This document shows, one piece after another, positions 34,154-44,241 of a stretch of DNA of 64,000 nucleotides. How positions within the stretch are numbered: position 1 is the first letter of the stretch; each line of letters opens with the position of its first letter. Origin of the DNA: an uncultured Lachnospiraceae bacterium (lineage in GTDB: Bacteria > Bacillota > Clostridia > Lachnospirales > Lachnospiraceae). A program made the translations under genes and the position numbers. The stretch spans positions 1-64,000 of the forward strand of contig CAJUID010000006.1 in NCBI GenBank assembly GCA_910585905.1. The letters run 5' to 3'. Under the pieces are notes generated by a model, which saw only the letters and a program-made list of their open reading frames with translations, made no database searches and was not told where the DNA came from.

Positions 34154-34209
34154 GTTACACCATAGTAAGGCTTTTGGAAATAGTTCCCAAAGCTTTACTA
34201 TGGTGTAAC
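34154..34209. terminator. long near-perfect stem-loop in a 447-bp gap
   Basis: GTTACACCATAGTAA at the left pairs with its exact complement at the right; the stem continues through GCTTT with two mismatches. It lies about 200 bp past the ABC permease stop. There is no T-run, so it may be a terminator variant or a small palindromic repeat. The rest of 33969-34415 shows nothing else. Confidence 0.45.
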
Positions 34210-34415
34210 ACTCCTATACGTGTAAAATTCCTAAATTCTAATTTTATGTTGGACTTTGAAATTCTGTTGTATTGATTTCTGATAAAAATCTAAACAATCA
34301 TAAAGGTAATATCTATTGTCTTGTCATATCCATTGTTTCAATCTTTTCTTAATAGGGATTTATCCTGCATTAAATCCATTGATTTTTTATCACTTTAGTA
34401 ATACTTTGGTATTGT

Positions 34416-35120
34416 TTATAATAAATCTTTCTTTTCCACATTGTAGATGGATAAAACAGCAAAAGCAAAAGAGATTGCTGTTAGTACAATTGGAAATGCT
34501 GCGCTATCTTGCATAGTTATATCGCCGACATTTGCCTGTGTCAGAAAAATCAGTAAAAATGAAGTAACTATCGTTGCCTTTGAAGATTTCATTGCCATTC
34601 CGACAAATAAAGCGATAAAACTCATGCTTACGACTACGAAAGCTTTCAATATTAATTGAATATAAAACGTTAAACTGCCCAGATTAAAGTCAATGGCAAA
34701 GGATGGCTGCATATACTCTGCCCCAACTGACACGCATAGGTAAATCAAAAACTTTGTTATAATAAGTGCCACAAAGTTAAATAGCCAAACTGCAATCATC
34801 TGGGACGCCAATATTTTCTGTCGTTTAATAGGATAAGAAAACATCAGGTTCATTGTTTTATTTTTATATGCACTTACAATAAATGATGCCAGCATCACAC
34901 TAGTATGAATAAGGAATACCATACTTGTAAACAATTCAATTGGCGCAGAGATCACATCCATCCCTGGTGCTGCATCTAATGTTCCATCCGGGTCATTTGC
35001 AATCCCCAGAAATGCCAGTGCAAATAAAAATACACAAAGTAGTGCTGCCATAATCACAGAACCCAATATATATTTTCTTATATTATTCTTCTTCCATTCA
35101 AGTTTAATTAACTTTAACAT
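34416..35120 (-). CDS. ABC-2 type permease, peptide-resistance type
   Basis: 234 residues with about six membrane segments, for example YILGSVIMAALLCVFLFALA and SAAFPIVLTAISFAFAVLSI. The sequence SYPIKRQKILASQMIAVW is a characteristic cytoplasmic loop of the bacitracin/lantibiotic immunity permeases (ABC-2 family). Its start overlaps the end of the ATPase gene by 7 nt, so the two subunits are made together. Together with the two-component system upstream, a role in exporting or resisting a membrane-active peptide is likely but unproven. Confidence 0.82.
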   Translation of the reverse strand: MLKLIKLEWKKNNIRKYILGSVIMAALLCVFLFALAFLGIANDPDGTLDAAPGMDVISAPIELFTSMVFLIHTSVMLASFIVSAYKNKTMNLMFSYPIKRQKILASQMIAVWLFNFVALIITKFLIYLCVSVGAEYMQPSFAIDFNLGSLTFYIQLILKAFVVVSMSFIALFVGMAMKSSKATIVTSFLLIFLTQANVGDITMQDSAAFPIVLTAISFAFAVLSIYNVEKKDLL

Positions 35121-36037
35121 GATTTTCCCACCTCCGCTGTTATTTTTAAAAAATAGTCTTCCAAAGTCTCTGTGTGTTGCCTGATAGAAGTAAACTCTAC
35201 TTCATTTATCATCAGTTCTTTGGAAACTTTCTGAGTCATAATCCCCTGTTCATATATACGGATCATAGAACCATCCACAATTTTAAAATTATGTAACTTC
35301 ATCTTATCTGCCAACACATAGGCTGCTTTTTTTGTATTTTCCACAACAAGCTCAATATAAGCAGTATTTGTTTCTGCAATTTCCTTCATTGAGATTTCTT
35401 TCATCATTCTCCCGTGATGAATTATCCCGATTGTATCTGCGATACTTTCAATTTCCGAAAGAAGATGGCTGGAAATCATCAGAGTCATGCCATATTCGGT
35501 ACAGAGCATTTTAAATAAATCCCTAATCTGCTTCATTCCTGCAGGGTCTAAGCCATTGGTTGGTTCATCCAGAATAACAAACTCTGGTTTACAAAGGATT
35601 GCGCGGGCAATTGCCAGGCGCTGCCTCATGCCCAGGGAATAGCTCCCCGCAGGCTTATTTGCCGCATCCGACAAGTCTAACATTTCCAAAGTTTCCTCCA
35701 CGCTACCTTTGTTGTAATACCCCATATACTCACAATGGAGCTGCAGATTGTCCCTCCCGCTCATATGATCATAAAATGTTGGAAATTCTATAATGCTTCC
35801 CATTCGCTCAAGTAACTCATAAGAAGTAGGTTCCAATACGTTTCCAAATAATATAATCTTGCCAGTTGTTGGTTTCCAAAGGTTTGTTGCCAGCTTCATC
35901 ACTGTAGTTTTGCCTGCCCCGTTCGGACCCAAAAATCCATAGATTTCACCCTTTTTTACATGGACATTTACATCTGAAATTAACTCTTTCCCATCTATCG
36001 TTTTACTAAGATGGTCTGTTTGTAAGATATAAGACAT
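35114..36037 (-). CDS. BcrA-type ABC transporter ATP-binding protein
   Basis: 307 residues. Walker A is GPNGAGKTTVMKL, the signature is YSLGMRQRLAIARA, Walker B is FVILDEPTNGLDP and the switch histidine is in LMISSHLLSE. The C-terminal extension (about 220-307) is typical of bacitracin- and lantibiotic-resistance ATPases. A GGAGG site fixes the ATG at 36037. It follows the histidine kinase gene by about 200 bp, and I see no terminator between them. Confidence 0.88.
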   Translation of the reverse strand: MSYILQTDHLSKTIDGKELISDVNVHVKKGEIYGFLGPNGAGKTTVMKLATNLWKPTTGKIILFGNVLEPTSYELLERMGSIIEFPTFYDHMSGRDNLQLHCEYMGYYNKGSVEETLEMLDLSDAANKPAGSYSLGMRQRLAIARAILCKPEFVILDEPTNGLDPAGMKQIRDLFKMLCTEYGMTLMISSHLLSEIESIADTIGIIHHGRMMKEISMKEIAETNTAYIELVVENTKKAAYVLADKMKLHNFKIVDGSMIRIYEQGIMTQKVSKELMINEVEFTSIRQHTETLEDYFLKITAEVGKSC

Positions 36038-36241
36038 CTTTTGCCTCCTCTCATTGCGAATCGCCCTTTCGCCCAAAAAATGTTGCTTGCCTTTACTGTT
36101 TCTGAATGTTACGATTTATAACTTCTGAATATCATTATAGTGATATTGATTTTCAAAACTCTTGACAAATTCTTACAAATTTCTTTCGGCGCATATTTTT
36201 ACTTCGGCAAAAGATACCATCATCCTAAGAATTTAATATGT

Positions 36242-37180
36242 TTAATAACTTATCTTTTTTAGCTTTAATGTAAAAGTAGTTTTTACACTTGGGACGCTAT
36301 CTAAAAGCAAATCGCCCCCTAACTTAACAGCGAGATTTTTTGCAATCGTCAGGCCAAGGCCGTTCCCCTGTATTTCCCGGTTTCTAGAATCCTCCATTGT
36401 ATATAATCTGTCAAATACATGGGATATAAATTCTTTCTCAATCCCCTTGCCTTTATCAACTACGTCTATATATACGACACTTTTATCCTGGCGTAAAAAG
36501 ACTCCCAGATAATTCCCCTCGCTGCCATAACGGATAACATTGGAAAATAAATTATACAAGATTCTCTGCAAGGCATCCTTATCTCCCTGCACAAAAACAG
36601 ATGTTTCTGGAATATGCAAATCAACTGTAAATTCTTTTTGCAATAAAATATCATAAAATTCTAAGACATTTTCCCTGCACACTTCGCAGATATTAATTTT
36701 ACATAGAGTAACATCGGTATCACCAGCTTCCAATTTCGCCAGAGTAAAGAACTGGTTGATTAATTCCATTACCTGTTCCGCCTTTGTTTCTACCTTTTTC
36801 AGCATTTCATCGTCCGAATTGTTTAGGTGCATAATTTCCAGATAGCCAAGGATTACAGTTAATGGTGTTTTGATATCGTGGGATATATTGGACAGCATTT
36901 TTTTAGATGAAATTTCCTCTCGCTTAAAGTCTGCTTTCATCTTTTGACGGTCAACTAACAGACGGTTAATCTGCGCTGCCAGTTCCATCAAAGCAGGATG
37001 GTCTGTAAAAACCATTACTTTCTCATCGCTGTCGGTCTCTAAGATTTTTTCCAGTTTCCTATGAATTTTTTGAATCTTACCTTGTATTCCCCGGTGAAAG
37101 GTAAGGCGTTGATATAGAACAACAAGAAGCAAAGACAATGCCAGAATAGTCAGAAAAAATATTATCGTTTGATCACTCAT
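36242..37180 (-). CDS. sensor histidine kinase with minimal input region
   Basis: 312 residues. A single N-terminal membrane helix (about 7-25) is followed by a short linker, the phospho-acceptor His in MLSNISHDIKTPLTVILGYLE (about residue 99) and a full ATPase domain with NLFSNVIRYG (N box), DKGKGIEKE (G1) and GNGLGLTIA (G2). There is almost no extracellular part, so the signal probably comes through the membrane or from the ABC transporter itself, as in BceS-type kinases. It overlaps the response regulator gene by 8 nt. Confidence 0.9.
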   Translation of the reverse strand: MSDQTIIFFLTILALSLLLVVLYQRLTFHRGIQGKIQKIHRKLEKILETDSDEKVMVFTDHPALMELAAQINRLLVDRQKMKADFKREEISSKKMLSNISHDIKTPLTVILGYLEIMHLNNSDDEMLKKVETKAEQVMELINQFFTLAKLEAGDTDVTLCKINICEVCRENVLEFYDILLQKEFTVDLHIPETSVFVQGDKDALQRILYNLFSNVIRYGSEGNYLGVFLRQDKSVVYIDVVDKGKGIEKEFISHVFDRLYTMEDSRNREIQGNGLGLTIAKNLAVKLGGDLLLDSVPSVKTTFTLKLKKISY

Positions 37181-37874
37181 CTCTTACATCCCCCAGTTTA
37201 TACCCAATCCCCCATACAGTCATGACATATTGTGGCTTCCGGGGGTTGTCCTCAATTTTGTTCCTCAATCTGCTGATATGAACGTTTACGGCATTTTCAT
37301 CTCCATAATATGCGTCTTTCCAGACAAGGGAATATATCTGCTCTTTTGTATATACTTTTTTGGGATTTTGCATGAAAAGTTTCAAGATTTCAAATTCTTT
37401 TGATGTAAGTTCAATTTTAATATCCTTTTTCGTAACAGAGTAATCCTCCAGGTTCATAATGAGTCCGCCCTTTTTTAGCACTGGAGGCTGTTCTACTGCT
37501 CCTTTGGTTCCCCACATACTCCTTCTGATATTGGCTTTAATCCTTGCCAATACCTCTGTAACAGAAAATGGTTTTGTAATGTAATCATCCGCTCCCATTC
37601 CTAAACCAAGTGTTTTATCTGAGTCCGTGTCTTTTGCCGATAGGATAATAATTGGAACTGTATTATTTTGCCTGATTTTATTCATAACCTCCATACCACT
37701 CATTTTGGGGATCATCAGGTCAAGCAGGACTAAGCTAAATGTATCGGAAAAAAACTGCTCACAGGCGCTTTCACCGTCAAATGCCGTGGCCACTTCATAA
37801 TTTTCAACTGTTAAAAAATTTTTCAGCATTGTGCTGATCTCCAGATCATCCTCAACTAATAAAATCTTCTCCAT
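37173..37874 (-). CDS. OmpR-family response regulator
   Basis: 233 residues. The receiver domain (1-115) has the acidic pocket in VEDD, the phospho-acceptor Asp in LVLLDLMIPKMSG and the Lys in ITKPFSVTEV. The winged-helix DNA-binding domain (about 135-230) shows LTSKEFEILKLFMQNP and VNVHISRLRNKIE. The start at 37874 overlaps the end of the S66 peptidase gene by 23 nt. It probably controls the downstream ABC genes in response to the partner kinase. Confidence 0.92.
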   Translation of the reverse strand: MEKILLVEDDLEISTMLKNFLTVENYEVATAFDGESACEQFFSDTFSLVLLDLMIPKMSGMEVMNKIRQNNTVPIIILSAKDTDSDKTLGLGMGADDYITKPFSVTEVLARIKANIRRSMWGTKGAVEQPPVLKKGGLIMNLEDYSVTKKDIKIELTSKEFEILKLFMQNPKKVYTKEQIYSLVWKDAYYGDENAVNVHISRLRNKIEDNPRKPQYVMTVWGIGYKLGDVRDE

Positions 37875-38733
37875 ATCTCCCACACCCCTTGAACTCGTAG
37901 TTTCTTCCAATCACAATTCCCATGGAATCCGAACCATGGCCAATTTTAGAGGTATATGCAATAGGAAGTTCCTCTCTGGCATATTGTTTTATCAAATCAA
38001 CAATGTTAGGCTCGGCTCCCGTTTTCTCCATCTCGGTATATGTTCCTAATAGGATACCAGCTATTTTTTCAAATACACCTATCTGCTGAAGCTGGTTCAA
38101 ATAAGCCACCATCTGCGGCACGCCGCCGCTTCGTGCTTCCAACAATAGTATTTTTCCATTCATATCGGGCCAGTATTTCGTTCCGGCCAGCTTTAACAGA
38201 CATCTAATATTTCCACCAACTACAATTCCCTGCATCTTTTCTTTCTGCAGGAATGAAAATGGAATACGAAACAGCGTCTCTTTTCCCTCTAAAATAGTTT
38301 CTTTCAAATGTAAACTTTGATATTCTGAGTCTTCCAGAACAATATTTTTGATCTGGTATAAAACGGATTGGCACCCTGTCCTTGCATAGATTGCATTAAT
38401 AATGGTTGTAAGGTCGCTGTAGCCCCAGAACATTTTGCCGCTATCTGCAATGCTATCAAAATCAAGGTAAGGAAGTATTTCATTTGCAATATCGCCGCCC
38501 GATACATCAAAAATAGCTTTAATCTCCTGCTCCCTGTAAAATTTCATCAAGCTGTCGGCCCGCTCTCTCCCTGATCCGCTAAAAACGGAATCCTTTTCAA
38601 AAATATAGTCCCCAAAAACCGGAACCAGCCCAAGCTCCGTCAGTTTATCCCTTAATTTTAACAGCACAAGACGTCCTGAGGCTGGCTGGCCGTTTGAACA
38701 GCAAACCAGGGCAATTTTATCGCCTTTTCTCAT
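37852..38733 (-). CDS. S66-family LD-carboxypeptidase / MccF-like peptidase
   Basis: 293 residues, cytoplasmic. The Ser-Glu-His triad is seen as Ser in FWGYSDLTT, Glu in ILLLEARSGG and His in SKIGHGSDSMG. Family members either trim tetrapeptides of recycled peptidoglycan (LdcA) or cut toxic peptidyl-nucleotides such as microcin C (MccF). The overlap with a two-component system and a peptide-resistance-type ABC transporter favours an antimicrobial-related role, but wall recycling fits equally well. It has an AGGAGG site and leads the operon. Confidence 0.85.
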   Translation of the reverse strand: MRKGDKIALVCCSNGQPASGRLVLLKLRDKLTELGLVPVFGDYIFEKDSVFSGSGRERADSLMKFYREQEIKAIFDVSGGDIANEILPYLDFDSIADSGKMFWGYSDLTTIINAIYARTGCQSVLYQIKNIVLEDSEYQSLHLKETILEGKETLFRIPFSFLQKEKMQGIVVGGNIRCLLKLAGTKYWPDMNGKILLLEARSGGVPQMVAYLNQLQQIGVFEKIAGILLGTYTEMEKTGAEPNIVDLIKQYAREELPIAYTSKIGHGSDSMGIVIGRNYEFKGCGRYGEDFIS

Positions 38734-38795
38734 ATATTTGCCTCCTATTTATGCAATATTATGATGGCTTAGTTAAATATCAAGTTTAATCTAAG

Positions 38796-40148
38796 TTAAT
38801 CTAATTTGCGGAACATACGCACCAGCACCAATACTGCAGCGGCAGACAGTACAACTTCTGTTACAAACTGGGAATAAGCCAGTCCATATAATGGAAACAG
38901 ATAATTTAGAATAAAAAGCGCTGGGATTTCCAATATGATTTTCCTTAAAATGGCAAACAGAAGCGACTTGCTTCCCATACCACACGCCTGGAACACTCCA
39001 ACAGCCAGAAAATCCATACAGAGAAATGGCAGCCCAAAACAGAGCCCTTGCAAAAAACGACTCCCATAATAAATAATATGCTCATCACTAATAAAGAGCG
39101 TTGTCACTTGCCCTGCGAAGAAATAATAAATTGTGGCGCATATTACCATAAAAGCGAGGGAAAGTTCCGCGGAAAATGAAACTGTATTTTTCATGCGCCG
39201 GACATTCCCACTTGAATAATTATAGCCAATCAACGGCATAATTCCCTGCGAGATTCCCATTGCAATGTACATTGGAACCATGTTCACCTTTTGTGCAATC
39301 CCCATCGCAGCCACGGCATCTGAGCCAAAAGACGAGGTAAAATTATTTAAAACCGTCATGCCAGTCACATTTAAGAGATTTTGTACTGCTGCGGGAATCC
39401 CTACCCCGCAGATGCCCATAATAATCATTCTGCGAAGGCAGAACATCGAAGGGCGGATACAGACATATGTCTGTCGGCGTTTCATAATCAGGAACCCAAA
39501 GAAATAGAGACAGGTAGCACAGTTTGAAAGAAATGTAGCAAGCCCTGCCCCTGCTGCCCCCATATCCAATCCCCACGGCAGGATAAAAATCGGGTCCAGG
39601 ATAATATTCAATATGCATCCGCTCATTGTTCCAATGCTCGCGTGAAGGGTGGCGCCCTCCGCACGTACCAGATATGCCATAACTACATTTAAAATAGCAG
39701 GCGCCGCCCCAAAAGAAACCGTCCATCTTAAATATTCCCCAGTTGCATAGGAAGTCTCCTTGGTTGCCCCAAGCAAAGACAACAGTGGAACGCTAAATAC
39801 TGTATACAACACAGAAAAGAGCACTCCGCAAAAAAGAGCAGAATAAAAACCTACCGCAGAACTGCGGTAGACTGTATCATAATCTCTTTTGCCAAGTGCC
39901 CTGCTCATCATGCTGGAACTTCCGACACCAAAAAGGTTATTTACGGCATTAAATGCCAGAAGAACCGGCGCTGCAAGCGTTACAGCGGCATTTTGTACCG
40001 GATTGTTTAGCATTCCAACAAAATAAGTATCAGCAAGATTGTAAATAACCATAACCAGTGAACTAATTACAGTTGGTATGGCAAGTGTCATAACTGCTTT
40101 TGGAACGGGTGTTTCCTCAAACAGCCTCGTTTTTTGTGTGTTCTCCAT
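38796..40148 (-). CDS. MATE-family multidrug efflux transporter
   Basis: 450 residues with about 12 membrane segments in two halves; the N-terminal repeat starts MTLAIPTVISSLVMVIYNLA and the second half begins near GICGVGIPAAVQNLLNVTG. These are Na+- or H+-driven exporters of cationic compounds. The start overlaps the 3' end of the WapI-like gene by 32 nt. An A-rich stretch separates an AGAGGGG site from the ATG. No regulator lies next to it, and it ends 62 bp before the S66 gene. Confidence 0.92.
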   Translation of the reverse strand: MENTQKTRLFEETPVPKAVMTLAIPTVISSLVMVIYNLADTYFVGMLNNPVQNAAVTLAAPVLLAFNAVNNLFGVGSSSMMSRALGKRDYDTVYRSSAVGFYSALFCGVLFSVLYTVFSVPLLSLLGATKETSYATGEYLRWTVSFGAAPAILNVVMAYLVRAEGATLHASIGTMSGCILNIILDPIFILPWGLDMGAAGAGLATFLSNCATCLYFFGFLIMKRRQTYVCIRPSMFCLRRMIIMGICGVGIPAAVQNLLNVTGMTVLNNFTSSFGSDAVAAMGIAQKVNMVPMYIAMGISQGIMPLIGYNYSSGNVRRMKNTVSFSAELSLAFMVICATIYYFFAGQVTTLFISDEHIIYYGSRFLQGLCFGLPFLCMDFLAVGVFQACGMGSKSLLFAILRKIILEIPALFILNYLFPLYGLAYSQFVTEVVLSAAAVLVLVRMFRKLD

Positions 40149-40587
40149 AAAAAATCCCCTCTAACCGCTCAATATCCTCAATTACCTTGAAGAAAAACTC
40201 AGTCTCCGTCTCAAATTCAAAATGAAGTGCATTCCCAACTTCAGGCAGATCCTGATATATCCCCTTCACAAGTGATTTTACACCATTTTTAACCTGGACA
40301 CTGAAGCATAATGTGTCATCCTGCAGCACTTTGTAGTGCGCAGTTCCACAGGAATTTTTGTAACATTCTTTTAATTCATCCTTAAATTGATATAATGCTC
40401 CATCTGAGGTATAGTACCTTTTGTTAAACGCATGATAACATCCGGCAGAAACTTCCAGGCTGCAGATTAATTCATAGCCATCCTCCGCCCCGTCCCAACC
40501 CAGACAGTCCTTTACCTCTCTGATGGATAATGCAAGAATTTCTCCATTATATCCATTTAAACGAAACACATCTTTAGGAAATATCAT
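40117..40587 (-). CDS. WapI-like protein, possibly immunity-type
   Basis: 156 residues, no signal or membrane segment. The pattern of beta strands ending VKGIYQDLPEVGNALHFEFE and ETEFFFKVIEDIERLEG resembles the WapI immunity family and related proteins that occur widely without a toxin. A GGAGG site supports the ATG at 40587; the frame is open further upstream. It overlaps the MATE gene, so the two are co-expressed. No toxin gene is near, so function is open. Confidence 0.55.
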   Translation of the reverse strand: MIFPKDVFRLNGYNGEILALSIREVKDCLGWDGAEDGYELICSLEVSAGCYHAFNKRYYTSDGALYQFKDELKECYKNSCGTAHYKVLQDDTLCFSVQVKNGVKSLVKGIYQDLPEVGNALHFEFETETEFFFKVIEDIERLEGIFYGEHTKNEAV

Positions 40588-40812
40588 TAGCAGCCTCCTA
40601 TGCTTTTGCAGTCCTGCCTGTAAACAATACCGACACAGGCAATCCCATATATTGTGATGTTGGGGCAAAATATCTTTTGCCCCAACTGATATCCACAAAT
40701 CATTTTAACATAGATGTGTTGGTTTGGGTAATATGTTTTCAGCAGATAGAAGCTATTTTTCATCTACCGTAATATTACTAAGGCAATGAAATGTTAATGT
40801 CTGGGTAATAAT

Positions 40813-43800
40813 TTATCTCTTTATAGTTACCTGGACGAAAACAGCCTTTTTGCCGCAAACTACCTTAATCACCGCTTTTTTTGCTTTTTTTGCGGGACTT
40901 GCCTTACATGTCACCTCTCCATACTGGTTAATTTTAACATACTTACTTCCCTTTGTCACCTTATAAGTTACTTTACTGGTAGTTTTCGGCGTCAAGCCCT
41001 TCAGTTGAATCTGGGAAACTTTATTTTTCTTTTTAAACACGATATTATTGGCTGATTGTAAAGAAAGTTTCTTGTTTATCTTTTCTTTCTTCACAACCTT
41101 TACAGTGATAGCTGTTTTCTTTTCACCATCCCCAGAGGTAATCGTTATCTTTGCAGTACCTGATTTTTTTGCTGTAATCTTTCCGTTTTTGTTTACCGAT
41201 GCAATTGCATTGGCACTGGATAGATAAGTAACCCCCTTTTTTGCAGAAGCAGGTCTTACCACGGTATTTAGCTGTGCGGTATCTCCTTTTTTTAGATAAA
41301 GCGTTTTTGCTCCATACTGGTAATTTTTAACCGATACCTTAATGGATTTCGCTTTCTTTTCTTTATCCTCGTTCGGGCTTTGTTTTTTTGTCCCGATTAC
41401 TGCAACATCTTCCTGTGCTAATGCAGCGTTATATACATACACATCATCAATATAGCCGCCGAAGTTCTCCAGCTCATCCTCTGATGCCCCGGCGCCGATC
41501 ACCAGATGCCCCTGGTTTAAGGATGCCAATACACTGCTGATATTTCCAGCCCATCTGCAAGTTAAAATTCCGTCCACATAGAGACAGACTTCCGTTTTTG
41601 AATAGACATATGTTATGCGATACCATTTTCCAGTATTTTTTGCCTGCGTAAAGAATCCATAGTCACTGTTGACTGGATTGCCCTGTACCCAGCCATCACC
41701 TGGAAAATGTGCCTCGTATGGGTCACCATGCCTTGCGATAAAACCAACGGTTCCGTCACAGTAATTAAAAGCTCCATGCGATTTTGTCTGTCCAATGGCA
41801 AATAAATAATTCCAGTCACTCGAATTTGCCGTTGGCCTAATTTTTAAAGATACGGTTACCCCTTCTGAAAAATCATATGCTTTTAGATCATTAGCGGCTA
41901 TAGCATAATTTCCATTCTTTCCTCCTGCCGCTGCATCAACTAACAGCACCTGGTTGGATGCATTGTCTGGGTCTTTCGTTAAACTAGCCGCCCCATATAA
42001 GGAGACTTCATTAGTCTCTTCAAAGTCTAGAACTGCTGCAGGCTTTAAATCCGAATAATCATTTACAGTTATGTTACATACAGCGCTAACTCCATTGCCA
42101 GCTGTCACTGTAATAGTGACTGAACCTTCTTTTTTGGCAGTAACGAGTCCCCTGTCTGTTACAGTTGCGATATTTTCATTACTGCTCTTATAAGTTATTT
42201 TGCCCCCTGACGCATTTGCTGGCAGAACGGATGCCTGCAGCTGGAATGTCTTGCCAACCCGCATCGTCTCTGCTGTTTTATTTAAAACTAGTTTCGTCAC
42301 TTCTATGTCTTTATAATACGTTTCCTTTGTCTCTTCTGTGCAGATGGTATAAGTTGCCGCAACCGTGCCTTTTCTGTCTACCATATCAACCGTATTCCCA
42401 TTGTGAATCCAGCCGCTGCTATAATTCATTTTGTAATTATAATTACCATCTATTGTTAAATGGCTGCTAAATTCACTATCCGCCAACCCAGTATTTGGAA
42501 TAGCATCTACAACAATAAGGCGATGCCGCTCATCAATAGAATAACGATCTGAAGTGATATTGTAACCGTCTGCCTTTACCTCAAACAAGGTGGCCCATCC
42601 AGCCTCACTACAACTTGTCGCAGTAATCTTAATATAACGGCCTTTTACTAACTGAAGGGATTCGGTAATACTTCCAATCTCTATATTGTCCCTGCGGTTG
42701 ATTACATCCGTATAATTTTTGCCGTCCTCGCTGACTGATACCACATATCCATAATAGCGGTTACCGTTTTTTGCATCCCAGACTAATGTCAGATCACCTA
42801 GATTGTATTCCTTTTCCAAATCAATCGTAATAGTTTGTGGATATGTGCCGTTGACAGCTGTCCATTTCGTAGCATTATTTCCATCTACGGCATTTGCACC
42901 GATATTGCCGGCTTCACTGCTGCTGGTTTCTACCTTTTTATTCAGGCATAAGTTAAAGGATACAACCGTATAATCTGATTCTGTTTTCTGGTCTTCTGCC
43001 GTAACATGAATCTTCATTCCTGGAACGATTATCGTGTTATCGTCGGTTATTTCTGTTCCATTATTGTACATTTTATAAGATGCATTGTTGACACCTTTTA
43101 CCTTTTCCTTAAATTCCTTATAGGTTACATTATTTTCTACAGCGATCGTCTTTTCCTGCGTGTCAACAGCGAATGCCTGGGACTCCAGGTCTGCTTTGCC
43201 AGAAATCTCTCTTTTCCAAGTACAAGTATCGGTATACTGCTCACTGCCGCCCTCATAGCTGCCCACTGCTTTTACCACTACGTCGCCTACAGCTAATGGA
43301 ACATTTTCCATCAGGAATACACCATTTCCTTTTGGCTGCATCTGCCCAAGGCTGGTATTATTTACAAATAATTCCACCTGATCGCAGTTTGAGTACACTT
43401 TGACATATGTTTCTGAACTGTCACGTTCCGTCCACCTGCGGCTGGTAATATAAGTAAAGGAATCTTTCTTATTCCAGTTTGCCTTGTATAGATAGAAGCT
43501 GTCTTTTTTCGTTTTGCGGTTCGCCGTCACAAGCCCTTTATCATTTAATGCTGGCTGGGAGCCTTCATTTCTGCTGTCAACAGCAAAGTCAAACATAACC
43601 CAGTAATAAGTTCCCCACAATTCGTCATGGTTGTTAATATATGCAAGAGCCTCCTCATTCATAAGGTTTTGGTACTCTTCCGGGTGCCATGTCCCGCCTG
43701 CTGTCAGATTATTTACTCCAAGCTCTGGATACGCCTCATGCTGGTCTACATTAGCGCCCCATCCGTATTCAGAAATTCCCATAGAACGGCTGTCCAGTTC

Positions 43801-44241
43801 AGTTTTGCGTTTCATAACATCCTCAAATGTGCCATAGAAATTTGCATCTGGATACCAGCCTGGGTAAATATTCCATGCAACAGTATCGGATTTCCAGCCC
43901 TCGTTTGTATCAAAATCTTTGTTTACTGAGTCTGGATTGTTTTTATCCATACTGTAATCGCGGTTCACTGCCTGTGTTGTGTAGCGTCCGGTGGTATCTA
44001 GCTCCTTTGTAAGGTTATCTAAATCAAATAAAATGGATTTCGCTACCGCCAGGTTGTCATTCGCCTTTGCGTCGGTCAGGCTCTGCCCATTTCCAATTTC
44101 ATTTTCCAGGCCCCAGAAGCATACAGATGGCCGATTATATTGCTGGGCGATCAATTCAGTAAGCTGGTTTTTCGTTACCTGCTTAAATTCATCTGATGCC
44201 CTAACCTCATTGACCAGCGGAATCTCTGTCCACACAATCAT
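40813..44241 (-). pseudogene. GH2 glycosidase with binding domains, 5' end missing
   Basis: An open frame of 1142 residues that starts inside a GH2 catalytic barrel. Both catalytic glutamates remain: Glu48 in WGLENEIGNG (acid/base) and Glu158 in GISEYGWGA (nucleophile). The signal peptide, sugar-binding and Ig-like domains and first barrel strands are missing. After the barrel (1-240) come a GH2-associated beta domain (250-345), an F5/8 type C-like module (about 425-555), a Big_2 repeat (about 640-725), a LamG-like domain (about 730-930) and a second Big_2 repeat plus Lys-rich tail (about 950-1142). The break joins the ABC ATPase gene, so it is best read as a large remnant of a secreted beta-galactosidase-type enzyme. 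Confidence 0.75.

Noticed and set aside
40813..44241. calling the GH2 frame an intact secreted beta-galactosidase
   Set aside because: It lacks a signal peptide, the N-terminal domains and part of the barrel, and starts at a junction with another gene.
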